A stretch of 64,000 nt of DNA, from positions 1 through 64,000 of the forward strand of contig SVGS01000018.1 in assembly GCA_015056205.1 (NCBI GenBank). Direction: 5' to 3'. Positions 42,824 through 50,837 of this stretch are shown piece after piece. The position numbers and the translations under genes are program-made. Source of the DNA: Clostridiales bacterium (GTDB lineage: Bacteria > Bacillota > Clostridia > Christensenellales > Aristaeellaceae). The notes under the pieces are model-generated. The model saw only the letters and a program-made list of their open reading frames with translations, had not been told where the DNA came from and did no database searches. Every line of letters begins with the position of its first letter. Position 1 is the first letter of the stretch.

Positions 42824-43948
42824 ATGTACGAAATGCTCGACCGCTACATCGACAGTCTGGTTGCCCGTTCTTCTCCCGGCCGGACGGTCTGGAATCAGGA
42901 AATTATCCGGGACGGGAAGGAAGGCAGCTGGAATTATATTGACGGCTGCATGCTGACCGCCCTGATGACCCTGGGAGAGCTGACCGGAAAGGATGAGTAT
43001 CTCGGCTTCGCGGAACGGGTGGTGGATCATTACGTTCGGGAGGACGGAACCATTGCCACTCTGGAAACGGACAAGCACCGGCTGGATGATGTGAACGAAG
43101 GCCGGGCGCTGTTCCCGGCATACCGGCGGACCGGAAAGGAAAAATACCGGAAGGCCGCGGAGCTTCTGATGGATATGCTGGCGAAGCAGCCCAGAACGCC
43201 GGAGGGCAGCTACTGGCACAAGTCCATTTATGTGGAACAGGTCTGGCTGGACGGCATTTATATGGCGCAGCCCTTTAAGGCGCTGTATGAGAAGGAATTC
43301 GGAATCCGTGATTACAGCGATATCATCGATCAGATCCGCATCGTGAAAAAGCATATGCGGGATGAGAAAACCGGGCTGTATTATCACGGATACGATTATA
43401 CGAAGAGCATGTACTGGGCCGATCCTGTGACCGGCTGCAGCCAGTGCTTCTGGCTGAGGGCGATCGGATGGTTCTCCATCGCGCTGGCGGATCTGGCCGA
43501 GATTATCGATGACGAGCCGGTGCGGAAGGAAATCGGGGAAATCCTGCTGGATCTGATGACTTCCATGGCCCGCTACGCGGATCCGGAAACCGGAATGTAT
43601 TACCAGGTGGTGGATCAGGGCGGCCGGGAAGGCAATTACCTGGAATCCAGCGGCAGCTCCATGGTGGCCTACGCCATGATGAAGGGCGCCCGGCTGGGCG
43701 TGCTGCCGGAAAGCTTCCGGGAGCTGGGACGGAAAACCTTTGACGGGCTGGTTCGCACCCGCCTCACCTTTGACGGGGAGCATATGGGGCTGAGCGGGAT
43801 CTGCCTGGTGGCCGGGCTCGGGGATTCCAACGGAAAGCCCCGGAACGGAACCTACGAGTACTATATCTCGGAACCGGTGGTTCAGGATGACGCCAAGGGC
43901 ATCGCCCCGCTGGTGCTGAGCTACAGCGAGGTCAAACGGTTCGCCTGA
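42824..43948 (+). CDS. GH105 unsaturated rhamnogalacturonyl hydrolase
   Basis: A 374-residue alpha/alpha-barrel enzyme like Bacillus YteR/YesR. It hydrates the double bond of unsaturated uronates at the end of lyase-made oligosaccharides, releasing 5-keto-4-deoxyuronate for KduI. The catalytic Asp motif is VWLDGIYMAQPF (about residue 143). WNYIDGCMLTALM, YYHGYDYTKSMYWADP and FWLRAIGWFSIALADL match the family. No signal peptide, so it is cytoplasmic. AGGATAAAAACC precedes ATG 42824. Confidence 0.92.
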   Translation: MYEMLDRYIDSLVARSSPGRTVWNQEIIRDGKEGSWNYIDGCMLTALMTLGELTGKDEYLGFAERVVDHYVREDGTIATLETDKHRLDDVNEGRALFPAYRRTGKEKYRKAAELLMDMLAKQPRTPEGSYWHKSIYVEQVWLDGIYMAQPFKALYEKEFGIRDYSDIIDQIRIVKKHMRDEKTGLYYHGYDYTKSMYWADPVTGCSQCFWLRAIGWFSIALADLAEIIDDEPVRKEIGEILLDLMTSMARYADPETGMYYQVVDQGGREGNYLESSGSSMVAYAMMKGARLGVLPESFRELGRKTFDGLVRTRLTFDGEHMGLSGICLVAGLGDSNGKPRNGTYEYYISEPVVQDDAKGIAPLVLSYSEVKRFA

Positions 43949-44042
43949 TCGGAAAAACGGAGAAACCCATCCATCCGGAAGGCCGGATGAAACACGATAT
44001 CAACGGGACGCTGTCAGAGGCAGCCAAGGAGGCAAGAAGCGG

Positions 44043-45122
44043 ATGTATATTACGCTGAAGGACATCAACAAGATTTACCCCAATGGATTCCATGCGGTGC
44101 ATAACTTCAACCTGGAGATCGAAAAGGGTGAGTTCATTGTGTTCGTCGGCCCTTCCGGCTGCGGAAAATCCACGACGCTCCGCATGATTGCGGGTCTGGA
44201 AAACATCTCCAGCGGAGAATTCCTGATTAACGGAAAGCGGGCGAATGAAATGGGCCCCCGGGAACGGGAGGTCGCCATGGTTTTCCAGAGCTACGCCCTC
44301 TATCCCCAGATGACCGTGTATGACAACATCGCGTTCGGTCTGACGCTGCAGGGCGTGGATGAGGACGTGATTGAGCAACGCGTTCTGAAGACGGCTAAAA
44401 TCCTGGGCCTGACGGATTATCTGGACCGGCTGCCGAAGGCACTGTCCGGCGGCCAGCGTCAGCGTGTGGCCATCGGCCGGGCGATTATCCGGAAGGTGGG
44501 CATCTTCCTCATGGACGAGCCTCTGTCCAACCTGGATGCCAAGCAGCGGGTGACCATGCGGTATGAAATCGCCCAGATTCACCAGGAAACCGGCGCCACC
44601 ACGATCTATGTTACCCATGACCAGACGGAAGCCATGACGCTGGCGGACCGCATCGTGGTAATGAAGGATGGCTATGTACAGCAGATCGGAACGCCCTACG
44701 AACTGTATTTCAAGCCGGCGAATGTCTTCGTCGGAGGCTTTATCGGCGAGCCGCCCATGAACTTTGCCAGGGGCAGGGTGGAGAACGGCGTGTTCCGCTT
44801 CGGCAGCGTGGACCTGAATCTGAAGGCCTGCCGGAAGGATGCCGCGGCGCTGGAAGGAAAGGAAATCGTGCTGGGCTTCCGTCCGGAAGCGATCGTCCTG
44901 AACCCGCAGGAAAACGCTTTCCGGGTGGACTGCGATGTGGAACTGACGGAGATGCTGGGCGACAATACCAACGTCTATATCACCAGCGGTGAGCAGCAGG
45001 CGATTCTGAAGGTGGACAGCCATGACACGCCCGAAATGGACGCTCCGCTGACCTTCTACATTCCCTATGAGTCCGTCTATCTTTTCGACGGAGAGACGGA
45101 ACTGGTGATCAGTCAGGACTGA
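44043..45122 (+). CDS. MsmX/UgpC-type ABC transporter ATPase, copy 2
   Basis: A 359-residue ATPase with Walker A GPSGCGKST, signature LSGGQRQRVAIGR, Walker B IFLMDEP and HDQTEAM, and a TOBE domain from about residue 240 (VLGFRPEAIVL). It is close to copy 1 in the first 230 residues but different in the regulatory part. The 94-base gap before it has an AAGGAGG ribosome site. Two such ATPases in one locus imply separate regulation or preference for different permeases. Confidence 0.92.
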   Translation: MYITLKDINKIYPNGFHAVHNFNLEIEKGEFIVFVGPSGCGKSTTLRMIAGLENISSGEFLINGKRANEMGPREREVAMVFQSYALYPQMTVYDNIAFGLTLQGVDEDVIEQRVLKTAKILGLTDYLDRLPKALSGGQRQRVAIGRAIIRKVGIFLMDEPLSNLDAKQRVTMRYEIAQIHQETGATTIYVTHDQTEAMTLADRIVVMKDGYVQQIGTPYELYFKPANVFVGGFIGEPPMNFARGRVENGVFRFGSVDLNLKACRKDAAALEGKEIVLGFRPEAIVLNPQENAFRVDCDVELTEMLGDNTNVYITSGEQQAILKVDSHDTPEMDAPLTFYIPYESVYLFDGETELVISQD

Positions 45123-45129
45123 TCCGCGT

Positions 45130-45678
45130 ATGATGAAACTGTATGAAGGCCGGCCGGAAACGACGGAAGGGCGGCTTCCCCGGGAAATACGAACCTATGA
45201 TTTTCTGGACCGGCTGGGGATCCGCTATCTGCGAACCGATCATGAGCGGGCGGACAACATGGAAGCCTGCAATCAGATCGACACCGTTCTGGGCGTGATC
45301 ATCTGCAAAAACCTTTTTCTCTGCAACCGGCAGAAGACGGCATTTTATCTGCTGATGATGCCCGGAGACAAAAAATTCAAAACCAAAGAGCTGTCCGGAC
45401 AGATTCATTCTGCCCGGCTCTCCTTTGCCGATCCTGAGGACATGCTGAAATACCTGGATATCGAACCCGGCGCGGTCAGCATTATGGGGCTGATGAACGA
45501 CCGGGATCACCGGGTGCGTCTGCTGATCGACGAGGATGTGCTGAAGGGGGAGTTTATCGGCTGCCATCCCTGCGTCTGCACCTCCAGCCTGAAAATCCGG
45601 ACGGAGGATGTGATCAATGTCTTCCTGAAGGCCACCGGGCACCCCTACGAGACCGTTTTCCTGACCGGCGAGGACTGA
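45130..45678 (+). CDS. YbaK/ProX-type prolyl-tRNA editing protein (ProXp-ala)
   Basis: A 182-residue trans-editing deacylase of the YbaK/ProRS-INS superfamily that clears Ala-tRNA(Pro). TYDFLDRLGIRYLRTDHE is the N-terminal signature, and KNLFLCNRQKTAFYLLMMPGDKKFK with its catalytic Lys, ARLSFADPEDMLKYLDIEPGAVSIMGLMND and the final GHPYETV match the PrdX/ProXp-ala group. It begins eight bases after the ATPase gene; ATG 45133 is an alternative start. It has no link with pectin use, so the operon may simply end here. Confidence 0.88.
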   Translation: MMKLYEGRPETTEGRLPREIRTYDFLDRLGIRYLRTDHERADNMEACNQIDTVLGVIICKNLFLCNRQKTAFYLLMMPGDKKFKTKELSGQIHSARLSFADPEDMLKYLDIEPGAVSIMGLMNDRDHRVRLLIDEDVLKGEFIGCHPCVCTSSLKIRTEDVINVFLKATGHPYETVFLTGED

Positions 45679-45808
45679 GTCAGGGGGTGAGTCACGGGGA
45701 CGTGAGTCACAGGGGGACGGTTCTTTCTGACTCACCAAAGGCGAGTCAGCGAGAACCGTCCCCGTGACTCAGTGAACCGTCCCCGTGACTCATCCCCATG
45801 ACTCATCA
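45676..45808. repeat. REP-like palindromic repeat cluster, copy 2
   Basis: Same repeat family as 19950-20066. GTGAGTCACAGGGGGACGGT with TTCTTTCTGACTCAC on one side and GAGTCAGCGAGAACCGTCCC with CGTGACTC on the other form one long hairpin. Further partial arms (AACCGTCCCCGTGACTCA) follow, showing internal duplication. The cluster starts two bases before the end of the editing gene. Confidence 0.85.
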
Positions 45809-45994
45809 CTGAAAAAAAGATGGCAGACTGCAACCCCTTGAAACTCAAGGGGTTGTGGATTTGAGAACGGAAAAAACACAAAATGTACGATAAAGTGACC
45901 AAAAAAGACATTGCCAAAGCGGAATGATTTCAGTAGAATCATTCCGGTTTCAGAAACAACCCATCATCCTTTCGGGGAGAAAGAAGGTATGGTT
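45809..45994. other. Intergenic region with a hairpin, no gene
   Basis: Next to the repeat cluster lies CAACCCCTTGA (45831-45841) with TCAAGGGGTTG (45845-45855), a perfect 11-bp stem with a 3-base loop. No T-run follows. The rest is AT-rich with no supported gene until the short frame at 45995. Confidence 0.6.
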
Positions 45995-46135
45995 ATGCCG
46001 GAAGAGGAACGTAAAACTGCCGCGGATACCCCGTCGGGGAGAGATCCCAAGGATCATCCCTGGCTGGAGATGCCGATGGATGAATCGTCCCTCGATGAAG
46101 CCCTGCGTTACACGCTGGATGAAATCCGCTTCTGA
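45995..46135 (+). CDS. Short hypothetical protein
   Basis: A 46-residue acidic peptide (MPEEERKTAADTPSGRDPKD...) starting at ATG 45995, seven bases after AAGAAGG. An in-frame ATG at 45989 sits too near the ribosome site. It ends LDEALRYTLDEIRF. There are no cysteines, leader motif or family. It could be a real small protein or a fragment, since the next region is decayed. Confidence 0.4.
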   Translation: MPEEERKTAADTPSGRDPKDHPWLEMPMDESSLDEALRYTLDEIRF

Positions 46136-46313
46136 TTGCTTCTGATCATTGCTGATTTCCATTCATTCCGGTTCATAATACATCATTGATTCCCTCTGTT
46201 TTTCTGTATGCTGGTATAGACGGAGGGATTTTTACCGTTCGGAAGAATCGCTTCAGATCCTTGCCTGTGTGAGAAGGAGATGCCGAAGATGAAGTGTGCC
46301 GGACAGCGGAACG

Positions 46314-46790
46314 ATGAAGGGCTATTTCACGGAATCCGAACGAGGGGGAACCGTCAGGACGGAGTCCGTCCGGGATCAGGAGTACGATGTCGGGTAGTAT
46401 ATCAAGGACATCGAGCGTCTGGTTCAGACGGAAAAGCTCCGAAAAGCCGTTTCGTACGCATGGACGGATCTGCAGAATCCGGAATGCGGAAAGAACTCCG
46501 CTGAATATACCTATCAGCCGGTTGGTCTGGTCAGCGGGGCGGAATAGGATTATACCTTCTATTTTCAGCCGGTGGTCTATACCGTGGCGGAAGGCCACCA
46601 TCTGGAGCTGTTTCTGATGACCTGGGATCCTTACAGAGTGTATCTGGATGCCTGGTACAAGCTGGACGGCTCGCTGGATACCTATCTGGACGACGCAGCC
46701 TATACCATGACGATCGACAATGATTCCCTGGAGCTGGTTCTTCCGCTCGGGAAGGGAAGCGTTTACGATCCGGAGAACTACGGACGCTGA
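46314..46790 (+). pseudogene. Decayed CocE/NonD-type (X-Pro dipeptidyl-peptidase C-terminal) remnant
   Basis: Read in one frame, this segment has two internal TAG stops (46395-46397 and 46545-46547) but a continuous sense: MKGYFTESERGG, LRKAVSYAWTDLQNPE, FYFQPVVYTVAEGHHLEL, TWDPYRVYLD, MTIDNDSLELVLP. The block VVYTVAEGHHLEL is typical of the C-terminal beta domain of CocE/NonD peptidases. The hydrolase domain, about 350 residues, is missing upstream. It is a gene relic. Confidence 0.65.
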
Positions 46791-46813
46791 GAACCCGGAA
46801 AGGAGAGCCTCCC

Positions 46814-48576
46814 ATGGACTGGATGTATCTGGTTTATTTCTTTCTGGGGCTGCTGATTTTTTCGGCGCCGGGGGCATGGGAAAAGGAAAATGGAATGAAG
46901 AATACACTTCACTGAAACAGACGAAGACGCTCCAGGGCATTTCCGCCCTTGGCATCGCCTTTCATCATATGGCGCAGAAAACCTGCGCTCCCTGGCATTC
47001 GCCTATGGTGATCGTGCACGGCCTGGATGTCTTCCTTCCCGTGGGTTATATGCTGGTGGGGGTGTTCCTTTTCTGCAGCGGTCTCGGCCTGTATAAAAGC
47101 TTTAAAACCAAACCCGGTTATCTGGAAAAGGGGTTCTTCCGCAGAAGGATTCTGCCGCTGATCATCGCTTTCTGGCTGTCTGAGATCCTCTATACCGTTG
47201 TCCGCCTGCTGATGGGCGAAAAGATGAACGCTCTGACCGTTCTCTGGTATCTTTCCGGGCTGCATATGGCGAATACCAACGCCTGGTATCTGATTGTCAT
47301 TCCCTTCTTCTATCTGGCTTTTCAGGCCGCGTTCCGCCTGTGCAGACGGGAAGGAACCGCGATATTCTGGCTTTTTGTCTTCACCCTCGGGTATACGGTG
47401 CTGGGAGCCTGTATCGATCATCAGGACGACTGGTGGATGCGGGGAGAATGGTGGTACAACAGCATTCTGCTTTTCCCGCTCGGCGTGATGTTCGGCCGCT
47501 ACGAAAAGCCTGTCACACGCTTTTTCCGCAAAGGCTACTGGTTCTGGCTGATCTTTTTCCTGGCCGGGTTTTTCCTGCTGTTCTGGCAGTCGGAATGGCT
47601 GATCGACCACCGCTGGGGGTATTACGGAGAGGGAACCGCGCTGAAAATCCCGCACCGGCTGATGAGCGCGGGAATCCAGTGGACCGTCGCGCTGTTCTTT
47701 GTCGGGTTCTTCTTCCTGCTGATGATGAAGGTGCGCTTCGGCAACAAGGCGCTCAGCTGGCTGGGCGCTGTGACGCTGGACTTTTACCTGATCCACGGGC
47801 TGTTTGTGGAACTGTTCGGCTACAGTTTTCTGGACGTGGCCAAAAGCCTTGTCTACATACGCAATGTTCCGTTGTATATCGCGGCGGTTCTGGTCGGCTC
47901 CGTCGCGGGGACGCTGCTGTTCCGCCGGCTGCGGCTTTGGATCACGGGTCGGCTGATCAAGGGGTCAGACAGACCGGCCGCGGCACGGGTGACCGAAGGG
48001 CCAAACGAACCGGCCGCGGAGCAGGCAGTCCTTGCGCAAAACAGAGCGGCCGAAAAGCAGAAGGAACTGGAAAAGGCCAGGATCCGTCTGCAATGGATCA
48101 GAAGGCTGATTCTGCTGGTACTGTTCCTGGGGGTCTGCGGAATCATGCTGTTCGGATTTCAGAAAAACAAGGTTCGCACAGTGGGCGGACTGATCATTGA
48201 GCCTCCGGAAGGCTATGAAACGCGTTTCAGTGACGGCCGGTACGCGGTCTGGGAGTATACCGGAAAGGATCGGAAACCCGGGAATATCGTCCTGGATGAG
48301 GAGATCCGGGGGGATTACGCACAGAATTTCGCGGATGCGGACGCGGTGCTGCGGGAATGCGACTGGATGACCGACGCCGAGCTCTATGTCAACCCGTACG
48401 GCGTCCGGATGGCCAGGGGCTTTGCCCGGAACGGCGACTACCCGGAGCGCCGGTATTATGTGGAAAACGGGAAGGCGGTTTTTCTGCTGAGCATGATCGA
48501 GGACAGCCGCTATTACAGCCCGGAGGATTGTGAGCAGGCCATGCTGCAGACGGCGGATCGGATCCGGAAAAAATAA
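46814..48576 (+). CDS. Acyltransferase-3 (OafA-like) membrane protein, frame broken near 46857
   Basis: The strong ribosome site AAAGGAGAG lies before ATG 46814, which encodes MDWMYLVYFFLGLLIFSAP and soon stops. The -1 frame then runs open to 48576 (MGKGKWNEEYTSLKQTKTLQ onward, about 566 residues). A slip at the T6 run (46857-46862) joins them. The long part has about ten membrane segments with TLQGISALGIAFHHMAQ (catalytic His region) and VTLDFYLIHGLFVELFGY, as in acyltransferases that O-acetylate surface polysaccharides. A coiled segment (AEKQKELEKARIRLQW), another membrane helix and an extracellular ~130-residue domain follow. It may be a true frameshift mutation, a sequencing error or programmed slippage. 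Confidence 0.7.
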
Positions 48577-48674
48577 TAAAAATATATTACTGTCGCAATA
48601 GCCAGCAGCGCGTTCTGATCCGTATATTCCTACGGAGAAATATCTGAGTCTGACAGTGAAAGGAGATTAACATA

Positions 48675-48908
48675 ATGGAGGATAGAATGATGAGTGAACT
48701 GAAACCGGAAGAGATGGACAAAGTCTTCGGCGGAGCAATCATCGGCCAGGAATGTGCGGTTCATGTATGGATGCATATGGGTCCGGGATCTGAGGGTGAA
48801 ATATATCAATGCCGGATATGCGGGAAAATAGAAAACCGCTATGAAAAAAAGTCCATTCCTGACGATCATAATTCCAAACCGAATCCGACGCCGGTTCCTT
48901 TGAATTAA
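48675..48908 (+). CDS. Small peptide with double-glycine leader, possible bacteriocin/RiPP precursor
   Basis: A 77-residue peptide. MSELKPEEMDKVFGG followed by AI is the classic double-glycine leader (hydrophobic residues spaced around EE, GG at the cleavage site) cut by peptidase-containing ABC exporters. The remaining ~55 residues contain three cysteines (ECAVHVW, QCRICGKIE) and a Pro-rich tail (KPNPTPVP). AGGAGA lies eight bases before ATG 48675; ATG 48687 is also possible. No exporter, immunity or modification gene is next to it, so it may use machinery elsewhere. Confidence 0.6.
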   Translation: MEDRMMSELKPEEMDKVFGGAIIGQECAVHVWMHMGPGSEGEIYQCRICGKIENRYEKKSIPDDHNSKPNPTPVPLN

Positions 48909-48927
48909 CCGGCTTTGTGAGCCGGTT
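48907..48927 (+). terminator. Hairpin after the small peptide gene
   Basis: AACCGGCT and AGCCGGTT, a perfect 8-bp stem just at the stop codon. Without a T-run it is a weak terminator. Confidence 0.5.
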
Positions 48928-48976
48928 CCCCGCACTCAATGCATGAATTGTTAAACGGACGAAAAGGAGAAACAAG

Positions 48977-49864
48977 ATGCCAGAGAAAGTTTTGTCAGGC
49001 GATTCGATTGCCATTAACCGCAGATACCTGGACCACCTGCTGGTGGAGAGCCGGATTGTCGGCGCGGTTCATCCGGATACGACGGTGAAGCTGTTTCATC
49101 ATACATTCAACACACCGATCACCACCGGCGCGCTCAGCCATCTTCAACCGGGAATGAAGGCTTTTGCGGAAGGCGCGGCGCAGGCGGGAGCGGCCTGCTT
49201 TATCGGCATGGGATCCTGCGAGGAACTGGAGCAGGTGCTTCAGACCGGCGCAGGAGTGATCAAAATCATCAAGCCCTACGCGGATCCGGATGAAATCTAT
49301 CGACGGATCGAGTGCGCGGAGAAGAACGGCGCGATCGCGGTCGGAATGGACGTGGAGCACGCCGTGAATGCGAGCGATGACCGGGATTCCTTCGTGGCCG
49401 GTTTTCAGATGAAGCTGCCGACCCTGAAGGAGCTGTGCCGGTATGTTCAGTCGACGAAGCTGCCGTTTGTCATCAAGGGCGGTCTGAGCGTCCATGACGC
49501 CGAAACCTGTGCGGAGATCGGCTGTGCGGGAATGATCCTCAGTCACCACAACGGACTGATGCGCTGGGCGGTCCCACCGACCATGATGGTGAGCGAGATC
49601 CGGGAGGCGGTGGGCGACAGCCTGACGCTGATCGTGGACGGCGGAATTGCGGACGGATTTGACGCCTTCAAGGCCCTGGCGCTCGGAGCGGACGCGGTAT
49701 CCATCGGCCGGCCGCTGATGGATCCGCTGAAGGAGAAGGGGCCGGAAGGCGTGGCGGAAACGATCCGGCAGTTTACGGACGAGCTGAAGGCCATGATGGT
49801 CCGAACCGGAACGAAAAAGCTGAAGCACATGGATCCGACCGTCATTCATCCGATTGACTGGTAA
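48977..49864 (+). CDS. FMN-dependent alpha-hydroxy-acid oxidoreductase family protein
   Basis: A 295-residue TIM-barrel protein. LPFVIKGGLSVHDAETCAE with the catalytic Lys, MILSHHNGLMRWAVPP, LIVDGGIADGFDAFKALALGADAVSIGRPL (phosphate-binding GG and GR loops) and FNTPITTGALSHL fit the lactate/glycolate oxidase-IMP dehydrogenase-like FMN family. It is shorter than classic LldD (about 380), as in many anaerobe members. The natural substrate is unknown. GAAAAGGAG precedes ATG 48977. The HD gene follows after 64 bases. Confidence 0.8.
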   Translation: MPEKVLSGDSIAINRRYLDHLLVESRIVGAVHPDTTVKLFHHTFNTPITTGALSHLQPGMKAFAEGAAQAGAACFIGMGSCEELEQVLQTGAGVIKIIKPYADPDEIYRRIECAEKNGAIAVGMDVEHAVNASDDRDSFVAGFQMKLPTLKELCRYVQSTKLPFVIKGGLSVHDAETCAEIGCAGMILSHHNGLMRWAVPPTMMVSEIREAVGDSLTLIVDGGIADGFDAFKALALGADAVSIGRPLMDPLKEKGPEGVAETIRQFTDELKAMMVRTGTKKLKHMDPTVIHPIDW

Positions 49865-49928
49865 TCCCGGAAAGCCATCCTGCTTTGGAGCAGAGAAAAA
49901 TCCAAAAAGCTGAAAGAGGAACACGCAG

Positions 49929-50498
49929 ATGGAAAAACTGACGATGGAAAAAGCCAAGGAACTGAACGCGACCATGGTGACCGAGGATCATCTGCTGCTG
50001 CATGCCGCCAATGTATCGGCCGCCATGGAAGCGATGGCGGCTCATTTCGGCGCCGATCCCGAACACTGGGCGGCTGTCGGCTGGCTGCATGATTATGATT
50101 ACGAGCGCTTTCCGGATGAGCACCTGGCCCATACCGAAGACGATCTTCGGAAAGCCGGGGTGCCGGAAGAGGATATCCGGGCCATTCTGAGCCACGGTTA
50201 TTCCATCTGCACTGATGTGGAACCGAAGACGGAGCTGGAGAAAAGCCTCTTTACCGTGGATGAGCTGACCGGGATCGTCCAGGCCGCGGCCAGAATGCGC
50301 CCGGCCGGAATCACGGATCTGGAAATCAAAAGCTTCATGAAAAAATGGAAGGATAAAAAGTTCGCTGCCAAATGCAACCGCGAGCTGATCCTTCGCGGCT
50401 GTGAAATGCTTGGGATGGATATCCGGGATGTTGCGGAAATCGTGATCGAGGGCATGAAGGCGCACGCGGAGGAACTCCATCTGACCGGCTCCATGTAA
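49929..50498 (+). CDS. HD/HDIG-domain phosphohydrolase-like protein
   Basis: A 189-residue protein with EDHLLLHAANVSAAMEAMA (first His), WLHDYDYERFPDEH (the HD pair), and ILSHGYSICTDVEPKT, all metal-binding positions in HD proteins of the YfdR/HDIG type. It lacks other domains. Substrates could be nucleotides or small phosphoesters; none can be assigned. GAAAGAGGAAC lies before ATG 49929. It is likely cotranscribed with the FMN enzyme. Confidence 0.8.
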   Translation: MEKLTMEKAKELNATMVTEDHLLLHAANVSAAMEAMAAHFGADPEHWAAVGWLHDYDYERFPDEHLAHTEDDLRKAGVPEEDIRAILSHGYSICTDVEPKTELEKSLFTVDELTGIVQAAARMRPAGITDLEIKSFMKKWKDKKFAAKCNRELILRGCEMLGMDIRDVAEIVIEGMKAHAEELHLTGSM

Positions 50499-50837
50499 CC
50501 AAGCGAAAAAATCATGTAACCACACGGAAGGACATGAAGAAATCAATACGCATTTTTGACGATTATATTTCATAAATTCATATCCGGTTCACAACAGACT
50601 GAAGTATTGTTTTGCAGGCTGATTTCTCAACGGATCGGCCTGCAAAATGTCTTTTTTGGACAGCAAATCATCCGCTTTTTCATTGTGCCTTCAGGAAAAA
50701 TGTGGTAACATCAAAGTTGGAACTTTTCACCACGAACGGTTACGTCTGAGCAATGCTAAAAATGCAAAGCGTGACGGACACTTCGCGGCACATCCATGCT
50801 GCGCGGAACGATTTCTCCCAGGGACGAAGAGGTGCTG
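50499..50837. other. Leader region before the surface-protein genes
   Basis: This 340-base gap holds a terminator (50610-50657) and then a ~180-base leader before the acidic protein gene with GC-rich palindromic parts (CGCGGCACATCCATGCTGCG near 50790). It may be a structured 5' untranslated region, but I could not match it to a known riboswitch. Confidence 0.5.
50610..50657 (+). terminator. Terminator before the surface-protein cluster
   Basis: TTTTGCAGGC, 18-base loop, GCCTGCAAAA, then TGTCTTTTTT. Confidence 0.8.

Noticed and set aside
50659-50837. Possible c-di-GMP riboswitch before the surface genes
   Set aside because: GCAAAGCG and a GCTGCGCGG tail recall the class, but the conserved GGGACGCAAAGCC block and paired tetraloop-receptor arms could not be laid out. 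A covariance-model search would decide.
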